Of a stretch of DNA of 59,427 bases, positions 41,986-49,947 are shown piece after piece. The number at the start of each line of letters is the position of its first letter. The stretch's first letter is position 1. The notes beneath the pieces are model-generated. The model saw nothing but the letters and a program-made list of their open reading frames with translations. It did no database searches and was not told the DNA's origin. Source of the DNA: DASRHK01 sp035650495 (GTDB lineage: Bacteria > Pseudomonadota > Gammaproteobacteria > Nevskiales > Nevskiaceae); assembly GCA_035650495.1 (NCBI GenBank), contig DASRHK010000177.1, forward strand, positions 1-59,427, written 5' to 3'. A program made the translations under genes and the position numbers.

Positions 41986-42379
41986 CGTTCGCGCCGGCCC
42001 TCGGCGCCTGCACGACGAGGTCGATCGCACGGCGATTCGGGCAGAAGTTGTAGTTGCGCCCGCGGTTGCCGACGTAGCCGAGCGTCTCGTCGCACTGCTC
42101 CTGCTTCTCGCAGTGCGTGCAGGTCTTGATCTGCGCGCGCAGATCGGCGATCGGCGTCTGGTCGACGTAGGCGATCGGCGAGACGTGGCGATGCTCGAGC
42201 ATGCTCCACATGCGCGTGCCCGCCAGCTTCCCGCCGAGCCGGTCGCGCGCGCGCTTCTCGCCTGCGGGCGTGTCGGCGGCCGTGACGAGGGAAAGGACGG
42301 ACACCATCAGCAGTACAGCGAAGATGACGGATCCGATGAAGGCGGCGATGTAGACGTCAGGGGCGGACAGCGAGCTCAT
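41978..42379 (-). CDS. Membrane-anchored Cys4 protein A (DUF6455-like)
   Basis: The 133-residue protein has an N-terminal helix (VYIAAFIGSVIFAVLLMVSV) and a cytoplasmic tail with Cys87-x2-Cys90-x5-Cys96-x16-Cys113 (CTHCEKQEQC and NFCPN). A preceding segment RMWSMLEHRHVSPIAYV parallels its paralogue on the other side of hemN. The Cys spacing equals that of FNR for the first three ligands. ATG 42379 has GGAGAA before it. The FNR box at 42432, with -10 TCTCAT, gives it a predicted 18-base leader. It is probably a metal- or Fe-S-binding membrane protein serving heme or cbb3 biogenesis, but no function is established. Confidence 0.8.
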   Translation of the reverse strand: MSSLSAPDVYIAAFIGSVIFAVLLMVSVLSLVTAADTPAGEKRARDRLGGKLAGTRMWSMLEHRHVSPIAYVDQTPIADLRAQIKTCTHCEKQEQCDETLGYVGNRGRNYNFCPNRRAIDLVVQAPRAGANDG

Positions 42380-42431
42380 GGGGGTTCTCCGGGGCGTTGC
42401 CTTATGAGAACCCAGCGCCGCGGCCGGCTCA

Positions 42432-42445
42432 TTGACGCAGGTCAA
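42432..42445 (-). promoter_or_regulatory. FNR-type box upstream of the Cys4 protein A / hemN operon
   Basis: TTGACGCAGGTCAA. A centre at -41.5 gives -10 TCTCAT (42404-42409) and a start near 42397; the centre is 59.5 bases from ATG 42379, the same as at two other FNR promoters in this window. Confidence 0.85.
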
Positions 42446-42467
42446 GGAGCCTGCTCGCCCTCGCGCG

Positions 42468-43298
42468 TCAGCCGACGCCCAGCGCCTTCGCCGCCATCAG
42501 TGCCGCCGCGAGCAGCATCGTGATGCCGAACGCCTGTTGCAGCTTCGCGCCGGCGACGCGCGGCGCGAGCAGCGTGCCCGCGAGCATGCCGACGATCGCG
42601 CCGCCGGCGAACCAAAGGCCGATGCGCGAGAGCAGTGCGCCGCCGTGCGCGAAGTGCATCGCGGCGGTGCCGCCGCTGATGATCGCCATGACCATGAGCG
42701 AGGTCGCGACGGCCGCGGGCATCGACAGATCGCTCGATGCGCGCAAGCCGGGCACGACGACGAAGCCGCCGCCGACGCCGAGCAGGCCCGACAGGAATCC
42801 GGTGCCGGCGCCGATCGCGGCGAGCGCCGACGTGCAGCGCAGCGTCCAGTGGATGCGGCCGGTGTCCGGATTGACGCGGCATGGGAGCGCGCCGTCATCC
42901 GCAGCGGGATCGCCGATATTCGCGCGGACGGTGCGTGCGTCGTCGGGCGAGCGGCGCGCCTGCAGCAGCATGCGCAGAGCGACCACTGTCATCACGCCTG
43001 CGAAGAGGAGCTCGAGAATCTTCGGCGGCGTGTGCTGTGCGAGTGCGACGCCGATCGGCGCAGCGAGCAGCCCCAGCCCGCCCATCAGCAATCCGGCGCG
43101 GTAGCGCAATCGCGCCTGGCGCCACGCGATTGCGGCGCCGATCGTCGCCGCGCAGCTGATCGCGCTCAACGACAGCGGCGCCGCCTGCGTCAGCGAAAGT
43201 CCGAGGGTCCACATCAGGAGCGGCACGGCGAGCGTCGAGCCGCCGGCGCCGGTGAGACCGAGGATCAGTCCGACGACGAGGCCGATCACCACAGCCAT
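42468..43298 (-). CDS. TauE/SafE-family anion permease
   Basis: Inner-membrane transporter of 276 residues with about eight helices in two repeats. Each repeat opens with the family glycine motif: GLILGLTGAGGSTLAVPLLMW and GLLGVGGGFVVVPGL. The family moves sulfite or related sulfonates and thiosulfate-like anions. It is a longer type than the cbb3-linked tauE-like gene at 32473. It follows the hydrolase gene by 57 bases on the same strand, as the last gene of the operon that starts at 48151. Together with the nearby sulfur dioxygenase it may export sulfite (inference). Confidence 0.88.
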   Translation of the reverse strand: MAVVIGLVVGLILGLTGAGGSTLAVPLLMWTLGLSLTQAAPLSLSAISCAATIGAAIAWRQARLRYRAGLLMGGLGLLAAPIGVALAQHTPPKILELLFAGVMTVVALRMLLQARRSPDDARTVRANIGDPAADDGALPCRVNPDTGRIHWTLRCTSALAAIGAGTGFLSGLLGVGGGFVVVPGLRASSDLSMPAAVATSLMVMAIISGGTAAMHFAHGGALLSRIGLWFAGGAIVGMLAGTLLAPRVAGAKLQQAFGITMLLAAALMAAKALGVG

Positions 43299-43355
43299 TG
43301 CATCATCCCGCGCGCGCAATCCATTCCGCAGTTTGGATCGCTTCGGGGCGAGCGC

Positions 43356-44321
43356 TCAAGGCGCTTGCGCGACGAACTGCTGGATCTCACTCCGCAGCTC
43401 TTCGTCGTGGCCGAGCCAGATGTGGCCGCCGGTCGGATACGAAAGGAATTTCGCGCCGGCGATCTGGCTCGCGCTGTAGGCGGCGTTGTCGAAGGTCCCG
43501 TAGAGATCGTCTTCGAGGCTGATCGCGAGCGTTGGCGCCACGATGCGCTCGAGGTCGTAGCGCGGCAGCGCGTTGGTGACCCGCGCGTCGATCTGCAGAC
43601 CTCGTGCCCGGGCGTGCACCGGCTGGATCCCGTCCAGGATCGCGAGCGCACGCTTGCGCTCGGCGTCGCTGGCTTGCTCGAACACCGCCGTCGGCGTGCC
43701 GAGTACCGTGCGCATCAGCAAGCCTGGCCAGAGCCGGCTCATCGACCAGAACACCGCGTCGGAGCTCAGCACGTGATCGAAGACGATCTGCAATGCGCGG
43801 CTCGTCTGCATCGTCTTCTGCGCGTGCGCCGGCGAATAGGCGGCGGGGACCAGGAGAATGAGCGCGCGGCAACGCTCGGCGTGACGGATGCAGAACTGCG
43901 TCGCCGACGGCGCGCCCGCCGATGCGCCGATCACCGTCACGCGCTCGAGCGCGAGCGCGTCGAGCAGGCAGACGAAGGCATCCGCTTGCGCTTGCGGCGA
44001 GACGTCCGCGGGCGCCGGCGTGCGCAGATAGCCGAAGCGCGACGGCGCGATCACCTGCATGTCCGATCCGATCAGCGACTGCGCGAACGCGAGTCCCTGA
44101 TCGAAGCCGCCGCCCGCGCCGTGGACGACGAGCACCGGCGTGCCCGATCCGCGCTCGGCGTACTCCATCGTCGTGCAGCCGTTGCTGAGCATGCGGCCGT
44201 CGCTGTCGGTGCGCGCTCGCGCGGCCACCATGTCTGCGGAGTAGTGCAGCCACGCCGGAACCGAGATCGCCGCGAGCAGCGTGAGCGCGACGACGAAGGC
44301 CGCGAAGAGCGCTCGCTTCAT
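43356..44321 (-). CDS. Membrane-anchored or exported alpha/beta hydrolase
   Basis: The 321-residue protein has an N-terminal hydrophobic segment (LFAAFVVALTLLAAISVPAWL), which is a signal anchor, and an alpha/beta-hydrolase domain with VVHGAGGGFDQG, nucleophile in GASAGAPSA, Asp in SLEDDLYG and His in TGGHIWLGH. The Ser-Asp-His triad is complete. The substrate cannot be read from the sequence. It follows the PRPP synthetase gene by four bases and so belongs to the FNR-linked nucleotide operon, an odd companion. Confidence 0.88.
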   Translation of the reverse strand: MKRALFAAFVVALTLLAAISVPAWLHYSADMVAARARTDSDGRMLSNGCTTMEYAERGSGTPVLVVHGAGGGFDQGLAFAQSLIGSDMQVIAPSRFGYLRTPAPADVSPQAQADAFVCLLDALALERVTVIGASAGAPSATQFCIRHAERCRALILLVPAAYSPAHAQKTMQTSRALQIVFDHVLSSDAVFWSMSRLWPGLLMRTVLGTPTAVFEQASDAERKRALAILDGIQPVHARARGLQIDARVTNALPRYDLERIVAPTLAISLEDDLYGTFDNAAYSASQIAGAKFLSYPTGGHIWLGHDEELRSEIQQFVAQAP

Positions 44322-44325
44322 CGCG

Positions 44326-45237
44326 TCACGCAGCCACGCCGCGATCGACGCTGGCGAGGAGATCGGCGGCGGCCAGCGCGATCTCGCGATGGACGTCGAT
44401 GGCGTTGCTCGGATGCAGGATCGTGTTGCAGGTGACGATGCGATCGACGCCCGCGTGCTGCAGCCGCTCGTAGGCTTCCTGCGCGAAGATCGCGTGGACC
44501 GCGACGCAAACCGGCGGCGGCGCGCCGACCGCCTTCAGCTTGTGCGCGGCTTCGACCAGCGTCGCGCCGGACGAGATGATGTCGTCGAGCAGCACCGGCG
44601 TGTGCTCGGGGAACTGCTGCACGCCCGGGACGACGATGCTGACGTCGCGATCCCCGTGACGCAGCTTCTTCAGCACGAGGTACTTGCAGGCGGCGATCGC
44701 TGCGGCGCCGGCGACCCAGCTGCCGCTCTCCTCGTCGGGACCGATCAGCAGCGGCTGCGTCACGTTCTCGCGGACCCATCGGCCGATTGCCTCCGGCACG
44801 TGCACGGTGCGCACCGGCATCCGGTAGACCTGCTCGAGCGCGCGGATGCGATGCAGGTGCGGCTCGACGGTGACGAGGCCGTCGAGGAACGACGACAGCC
44901 AGCGGGCGATGTGCGCAGCGGAGACGCCTTCGCCGGCGCTGAAGCTGCGGTCCTGGCGCATGTAGGGCAAGTACGGGGCCACGAGAACGATGCGGCGCGC
45001 GCCGCCCTCGCGCAGCGTCGACGCGAGCAGATACAGGTCGACGAGCTTGCTGTTTGGCCGGTCGAGCGTCGCGGCGATGAGCACGTCGCGGCCGTTCACC
45101 GGCTGCTCGACGCGCAGATACGTCTCTTCGTCGGGGAAATGGCGCATCGCGATGGTGCCGCGCTGCGCGCGCATCGCCTCCACCAGCGCTTCGGCGAGCA
45201 ATTCGTTGCCGGGCAAGGCGAAGATCATCGGGTTCAC
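44326..45237 (-). CDS. Ribose-phosphate pyrophosphokinase family protein
   Basis: PRPP synthetase-type enzyme of 303 residues (ribose-5-phosphate plus ATP gives PRPP plus AMP, reversible). It has the ATP flexible loop YMRQDRSFSAGE, the phosphoribosyl loop VLLDDIISSGATL and the N-terminal PGNELLAEAL. It is shorter than housekeeping Prs (about 315) and divergent, so it is probably an extra copy. It starts at GTG 45237, overlapping the phosphorylase stop (GTGA). Its partner releases ribose 1,5-bisphosphate or ribose-1-phosphate, so the two may interconvert sugars from nucleotides. Confidence 0.88.
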   Translation of the reverse strand: MNPMIFALPGNELLAEALVEAMRAQRGTIAMRHFPDEETYLRVEQPVNGRDVLIAATLDRPNSKLVDLYLLASTLREGGARRIVLVAPYLPYMRQDRSFSAGEGVSAAHIARWLSSFLDGLVTVEPHLHRIRALEQVYRMPVRTVHVPEAIGRWVRENVTQPLLIGPDEESGSWVAGAAAIAACKYLVLKKLRHGDRDVSIVVPGVQQFPEHTPVLLDDIISSGATLVEAAHKLKAVGAPPPVCVAVHAIFAQEAYERLQHAGVDRIVTCNTILHPSNAIDVHREIALAAADLLASVDRGVAA

Positions 45238-46751
45238 GGGGACTCTCCAAGCTGAGCGATCTGGGGATGCGCGGACGCGTAGGCGAGCGCGTAGTCGAGC
45301 TCGCCAGCGGTCTGCGCGTGGACGGTGTAGAGCGGCTGGCCGCGCACGATGCGATCGCGGATGCGCACGTGCAGCCTGACACCGGCGCACGCCGCGGCCG
45401 GTGCGCCCGCGAGCTTCGCGAGTCGCGAGAGGCAGCGGTTGTCGAACGACGTCACTGCACCCGGCGCGACCGCGACCACTTCACGCCGATACGGTGCGAT
45501 CGGCGGCTCGCTGAGTCCGCCTTGTGCGGCGCAGATCGCCTGGAATTTCTCCCACGCGGCGCCGGAATCGAGCGTCTCGTGCGCGCGTCGCGCACCGCTG
45601 CCCGACGGCGTTCTGCCGCCGAGCTCGAGCAATCGGCCCGCGAGCGTCGCCGCTCGCTCGCGAAGATCGCGGCTGGCATCGCGCTCGTTGCGCAGCACCG
45701 CGAGGAGGTCGCTCGCTTCGAGCGCCGGACCGATGCCGCGGCCGATCGGCTGGCTGCCGTCGGTTTGCGCGACGTCGACGTGCAGCCCGAGCGCCTGTCC
45801 GGTCTGCACGATGCGCTGCGACAGCGACTGCGCGGCCGCGGCGCTGCGGATCTTCGCGCTCGGACCGACCGGCATGTCGATCAGGAGATGCGTCGAGCCC
45901 GCCGCGACCTTCTTCGACAGGATCGACGCCGCGAGCTGCGCGTCGCTGTCGAAGTCGAGCGGGCGCTCGACTTGGATGAGGATGTCGTCGGCAGGCGAGA
46001 GCGCCATCGCGCCGCCCCAGACGAGACAGCCGCCCTCGCGCTCGACGACGCGACGCATGTGCTCGAGCGTGAGATCGACCGGCGTCAGCACCTCCATGGT
46101 GTCGGCGGTGCCGGCGGGCGAGGTGATCGCGCGCGACGAGGTTTTCGGGATCGTGAGCCCGTTGGCCGCGACGATGGCGACGACGATCGGCGTCGTACGA
46201 TTGCCCGGCAGTCCGCCGACGCTGTGCTTGTCGAGCACCGGGCGCTCGGGCCAGGCGAGCCGCGTGCCGGCCTTCACCATGGCGCGCGTCAGCGCGAGCG
46301 TCTCGTCGAGCGACATGCGATTGCCGGCGCAGGCGGTGACGAAGGCCGCCGTCTCGATCGACGCGTAGCGGCCCGCGGTGATGTCGCGAATGATCGCTTC
46401 GAGCTCGGGCTGCGTGAACGCGTTGCCGTAGATCTTGCTGCGCACTGCGGAGAACGACTCGACCATCTCGGTGTGCGAGACGCGGACGATCTCGCCGTCG
46501 TGACAGCCGAGCGCTCGCCAGGCCGCCTCCGACAGACCCGCCTCTTCTCGGCCGAGGATGCCGTCGTGCACGACGTTGAGCGTCGCGATGACGCTGCGCT
46601 GATGCGTCGACAGCTGCACGCGCGACATCGCGCGGAATCCTTCGGCGCGGCATACGGCGCAGTCGACGTGCATGTAGACGACCGGCTCGCGATAGGTGTC
46701 GATGCCGAGCCGGCGCGCGGACAGCTGATCGTGGCGCAGCAGCTCGTTCAT
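45234..46751 (-). CDS. AMP phosphorylase / thymidine phosphorylase family enzyme
   Basis: The 505-residue enzyme is of the long type with an extra N-terminal domain (about residues 1-95), as in archaeal AMP phosphorylase, not the 440-residue DeoA. The phosphate and active-site motif is KHSVGGLPGNRTTP (AMP phosphorylase has a PGN here, DeoA has GDK), with TSSRAITSPAGTADTMEV after it. It should turn a nucleoside monophosphate plus phosphate into base plus ribose 1,5-bisphosphate. No RuBisCO or ribose-1,5-bisphosphate isomerase is encoded here. ATG 46751 overlaps the upstream stop (ATGA), so it is coupled to the beta-CASP hydrolase. Confidence 0.88.
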   Translation of the reverse strand: MNELLRHDQLSARRLGIDTYREPVVYMHVDCAVCRAEGFRAMSRVQLSTHQRSVIATLNVVHDGILGREEAGLSEAAWRALGCHDGEIVRVSHTEMVESFSAVRSKIYGNAFTQPELEAIIRDITAGRYASIETAAFVTACAGNRMSLDETLALTRAMVKAGTRLAWPERPVLDKHSVGGLPGNRTTPIVVAIVAANGLTIPKTSSRAITSPAGTADTMEVLTPVDLTLEHMRRVVEREGGCLVWGGAMALSPADDILIQVERPLDFDSDAQLAASILSKKVAAGSTHLLIDMPVGPSAKIRSAAAAQSLSQRIVQTGQALGLHVDVAQTDGSQPIGRGIGPALEASDLLAVLRNERDASRDLRERAATLAGRLLELGGRTPSGSGARRAHETLDSGAAWEKFQAICAAQGGLSEPPIAPYRREVVAVAPGAVTSFDNRCLSRLAKLAGAPAAACAGVRLHVRIRDRIVRGQPLYTVHAQTAGELDYALAYASAHPQIAQLGESP

Positions 46752-48151
46752 GCCGCGGCGGCGAGCGCGCCGCTCCCCAGCATCACGCGATCGCGATATT
46801 CCGGAATGCGGCACCGCCAGCCGAGTGCATCGTCGATGTGCTTGCGCAGCGCGTCGGCGGCGTCGGGCTCGCCGTGCGTGAGGAAGATCTGTCGCGGCGG
46901 CGGCTCGAACCCGCGCAGCCAGTCGACGATCTCGGCGTAGTCGGCGTGCGATGAGAGATTGCTGGGTGCGACGACTTCCGCGCGCACCGCGACGTACTCG
47001 CCGTGGATCTTGATCGAGTCGTTGCCGGCGAGCAGGGCGGCGCCGCGCGTGCCGCCGGCCTGGAAGCCCGTCAGCACGATGGCGTTGTTCGGATCGGGCG
47101 CGAACGCCTTCAGGTGATGCAGCACGCGCCCGCCAGTCGCCATGCCGCTGCCGGCGATGATCACCATCGGGCCGCGCCGCCCGTTGAGCGCCTTGGAATC
47201 CTCGACCGTGTTGACGAAGCGCGCGGTGTGGCACATCGCTTCGCATTCGGCGTCGCTGAGACGATGCTCGGCGCGATGGCGACGGTAGATCGCGGTGGCG
47301 TCGACCGCCATCGGGCTGTTGAGATAGATCGGCAAGGTGAGCGGGATCGTGCCCGCGTTCTTGAGTCGATCGATGCAATGCAAGAGCGTCTGCGTGCGGC
47401 CGACGGTGAAGGCCGGCATCACGACGACGCCGCGCCGCGCAGCCACGCGCGCGATCACTTCGCCGAGCTGCGCGACCGGATCGCGCGCGTCGTGGCGGCG
47501 ATTGCCGTAGGTCGATTCGAGCACCAGCGTGTCGGCGATCGGCGGACGCGCCGGCGCGTGCATCAGCAGATCGTGCGGCCGGCCGAGGTCGCCGCTGAAC
47601 AGGATCGAATCGCGCGCGCTCTCGAGATGCACCATCGCCGCGCCGAGCAGATGCCCCGCGCGCAAGAGGGTTGCACGCAGGCCGGCGACGTCGAAGGGCG
47701 CGTCGAACGCGTGCGGCTCGAACAATGAGAGCGCCTGGAACGCGTCGGCCTCGGTGTAGAGCGGCAGCGCCGGATGGTGCTTGCTCGATCCATGGCGGTT
47801 GGCCAGCTCGGCGTCCTCCTCCTGCAGTCGCGCGGCGTCGGGCAGCATGATGCGGCACAGGTCGAGCGTCGCCGCCGTGCAATGGATCGGACCGCGGAAA
47901 CCGTTGCGCACCAGCAGCGGCAGGTAACCGGAGTGATCGATGTGCGCGTGCGTGAGCACCACCGCGTCGATGCTCGAAGCGGCGAAGGGCAGCGGCGCCC
48001 AGTTGCGCAGCCGCAATTGCTTGTAGCCCTGGAACAGCCCGCAGTCGACGAGCAGCCGCGCGCCGGCGTGCTCGAGCAGATACTTCGAGCCCGTCACGGT
48101 ACCGGTCGCGCCGAGGAATTCCAGGGACAGCTCGCCCGCTCGCTCTTGCAT
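46748..48151 (-). CDS. Beta-CASP metallo-beta-lactamase-fold RNA hydrolase
   Basis: The 467-residue protein has an N-terminal MBL domain (LEFLGATGTVTGSKYLLE, zinc motif HAHIDHSG, later GHLLGAAMVHLE and FSGDLGR), an inserted beta-CASP domain and the C-terminal RNA-specificity segment (GSGMATGGRVLHHL, NLSSHADYAEIVDWL, LTHGEPDA). It should cut or degrade RNA with zinc ions. ATG 48151 is fixed by the conserved N-terminus; it lies exactly 41.5 bases from the centre of an FNR box, so a leaderless transcript is possible. It heads an operon with the phosphorylase and PRPP synthetase. Confidence 0.9.
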   Translation of the reverse strand: MQERAGELSLEFLGATGTVTGSKYLLEHAGARLLVDCGLFQGYKQLRLRNWAPLPFAASSIDAVVLTHAHIDHSGYLPLLVRNGFRGPIHCTAATLDLCRIMLPDAARLQEEDAELANRHGSSKHHPALPLYTEADAFQALSLFEPHAFDAPFDVAGLRATLLRAGHLLGAAMVHLESARDSILFSGDLGRPHDLLMHAPARPPIADTLVLESTYGNRRHDARDPVAQLGEVIARVAARRGVVVMPAFTVGRTQTLLHCIDRLKNAGTIPLTLPIYLNSPMAVDATAIYRRHRAEHRLSDAECEAMCHTARFVNTVEDSKALNGRRGPMVIIAGSGMATGGRVLHHLKAFAPDPNNAIVLTGFQAGGTRGAALLAGNDSIKIHGEYVAVRAEVVAPSNLSSHADYAEIVDWLRGFEPPPRQIFLTHGEPDAADALRKHIDDALGWRCRIPEYRDRVMLGSGALAAAA

Positions 48152-48185
48152 GCCGGCAGCTTCGGCGAGGCGCGTCGCCGCAGCA

Positions 48186-48199
48186 TTGACGCAAGTCAA
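48186..48199. promoter_or_regulatory. FNR-type box between beta-CASP hydrolase and universal stress gene
   Basis: TTGACGCAAGTCAA between divergent genes. For the plus gene a -10 CATCGT (48222-48227) and a start near 48234 give a 20-base leader to ATG 48254. For the minus gene the -41.5 rule puts the start on the A of ATG 48151 (-10 GAAGCT, poor). Confidence 0.8.
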
Positions 48200-48253
48200 T
48201 GCGGCGATCGGCGTGCGCCCGCATCGTGGCGGCATCGCACGCGGAGGCGCGCC

Positions 48254-49243
48254 ATGACTTATCGCAGGATTCTTCTGATTGCCGACCCGTCGATGCAGCT
48301 GACGCCGGCCTGCCATCGCGCCGAGCGCCTGGCACGCATCAGCGGTGCCGAGCTTTACGTCGATCTGTTCGACGACAGCCGCGCGGTGCGCGCGATCGGC
48401 GCGATGAGCCCCAAGCTCGCCGACGTTCTGCGCGTCGACCTGATCAAGCAGCGCCAGCTCTGGCTGCGCAGCCTCGCCGACCGGCTGCACAACGCCGGCG
48501 TCCTCGCGCATACGTCGGTCGTGTGGGGCTCGCGTATCCAGGAGCGCATCCTCGAGCGCGTCGCCGAGGTGAAGCCCGATCTGGTGGTGAAGGACGTGCA
48601 TCTGGAGCCGCTGCTCAAGCGCGTGCTGTTCACGCCGCTCGACTGGCAGCTGCTGCGCACGTGTCCGCTGCCGCTGCTGATGGTGCGCGGCGGCTCGCGC
48701 AAGGTGCCGCGACGCGTGATCGCAGCGGTCGACACGGCGCATCCGGTGAAGGACGCGGACCAGATCAACGCGCACATCGTCGAGGTCGCGCGCTCGCTCG
48801 CCGGGCAGTGCGACGCCAGGCTGCATCTGCTGCACACGTTCGAGGATCTGATCCCGGTCGTGCCCGGCGAAGTGGTGACCGCGGAAGCCTTCAACGATGC
48901 CTATGAGCGGCTGCGCGGGATCCATCGCCGCCGCTTCGAGAAATTCGGCGACGAGCAGGACATCCCGCGCGCCCAGCGCCATTTCGTCTATGGCCCGAGC
49001 GCCTATGCGCTCGCGGAGTTCGCGACGCACTCGCACACCGACGTGCTCGTCGTCGGCACTTCGCATCGCACCGGGCTCGACCGCTTCTTCCTCGGCAGCA
49101 CAGCCGAGGAGATCCTCTCGGAGCTGCGCTGCGACGTGCTCGCGGTGCCGCCGCAGGTCCGGCCGGCGGCGACGAAGCGCCCGCAACCGCGGCGAAGCCG
49201 GCGCGCGCGCCCGCAAGAAGCCGCACCGCTCAGCCTCGGCTAG
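48254..49243 (+). CDS. Tandem universal stress protein (UspE-like) 1
   Basis: The 329-residue protein has two Usp domains. The first begins YRRILLIADPSMQLTPACHRAERLARISGAELYV and ends with LLMVRGG. The second ends with the ATP-binding pattern GTSHRTGLDRFFLGSTA and CDVLAVPP. The tail after residue 300 is Pro/Arg-rich and probably disordered. UspE-like proteins aid survival in anaerobic stasis. The FNR box upstream supports low-oxygen induction. A paralogue faces it across the sulfur dioxygenase gene. Confidence 0.92.
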   Translation: MTYRRILLIADPSMQLTPACHRAERLARISGAELYVDLFDDSRAVRAIGAMSPKLADVLRVDLIKQRQLWLRSLADRLHNAGVLAHTSVVWGSRIQERILERVAEVKPDLVVKDVHLEPLLKRVLFTPLDWQLLRTCPLPLLMVRGGSRKVPRRVIAAVDTAHPVKDADQINAHIVEVARSLAGQCDARLHLLHTFEDLIPVVPGEVVTAEAFNDAYERLRGIHRRRFEKFGDEQDIPRAQRHFVYGPSAYALAEFATHSHTDVLVVGTSHRTGLDRFFLGSTAEEILSELRCDVLAVPPQVRPAATKRPQPRRSRRARPQEAAPLSLG

Positions 49244-49254
49244 AGTGTCGCCGT

Positions 49255-49947
49255 ATGGCGATGCTCTTCCGTCAGCTGTTCGAAGCAGAGTCCTGCACCT
49301 ACACCTATTTGCTGGGCTCGCGCGGCCAGGCGTTGCTGATCGACCCGGTGCAGGTCCATCTCGATCAATACCTCGAGCTGCTGCGCGATCTCGATCTCGA
49401 TCTGGTCTTCGCCGCCGACACCCACACGCATGCCGATCACGTCACCGCGCTCGGCGATCTGCGCGACGAAACCGGCTGCGTCACGCTGATGGGCGAGGAG
49501 TGCCTGGCCGAATGCGTGTCGCGACGGCTGCGCGACGGCGAGCGCTTCGGCGTCGGCGAGATCGAGCTCTCCGCGCTGTACACGCCGGGCCACACCAACG
49601 AGTCGTACAGCTTCGTGATGAGCGATCGCGTGTTCACCGGCGATGCGCTCCTGATCCGCGGCACCGGCCGCACGGATTTCCAGAACGGGGATTCCTACGC
49701 AGCCTACGACTCGCTGTTCAACAAGCTCCTCAAGCTGCCGGACGAGACGCTGGTCTATCCGGGCCACGACTACAAAGGCTGGACCGTGTCGACGATCGGC
49801 GAGGAGCGCGCGCACAACCCGCGCCTGCAGGTGAAGTCTGCGGAGCAATATGCGGCGATGATGAAGGCGCTGAAGCTGCCGACGCCGAAGCAGATGGACG
49901 TCGCGGTTCCCGCGAACCTGCGCTGCGGTCGCGTCGCTAAGCAGTAG
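49255..49947 (+). CDS. ETHE1-type persulfide (sulfur) dioxygenase
   Basis: MBL-fold iron enzyme of 230 residues that oxidises glutathione persulfide to sulfite. It has the motif THTHADH, the GHTNESYSF strand, TGDALLIRGTGRTDFQ, a signature of this family, and YPGHDYKGW. The gene starts 12 bases after the stress-protein gene, so it is likely read from the same FNR promoter. The last 11 bases overlap the convergent universal stress gene. The two TauE-like transporters nearby could export its sulfite product (inference). Confidence 0.92.
   Translation: MAMLFRQLFEAESCTYTYLLGSRGQALLIDPVQVHLDQYLELLRDLDLDLVFAADTHTHADHVTALGDLRDETGCVTLMGEECLAECVSRRLRDGERFGVGEIELSALYTPGHTNESYSFVMSDRVFTGDALLIRGTGRTDFQNGDSYAAYDSLFNKLLKLPDETLVYPGHDYKGWTVSTIGEERAHNPRLQVKSAEQYAAMMKALKLPTPKQMDVAVPANLRCGRVAKQ

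Noticed and set aside
46748..48151. Assigning the beta-CASP protein to a CPSF-type mRNA 3' end factor
   Set aside because: The domains match the bacterial RNA-hydrolase type, but no KH domain or known partner is present, so a general RNA hydrolase call is safer.
45234..48335. A single very long frame ending in the phosphorylase gene
   Set aside because: The upstream two thirds read an alternative frame of the beta-CASP gene with low-complexity Arg/Ala content; the true start is ATG 46751.
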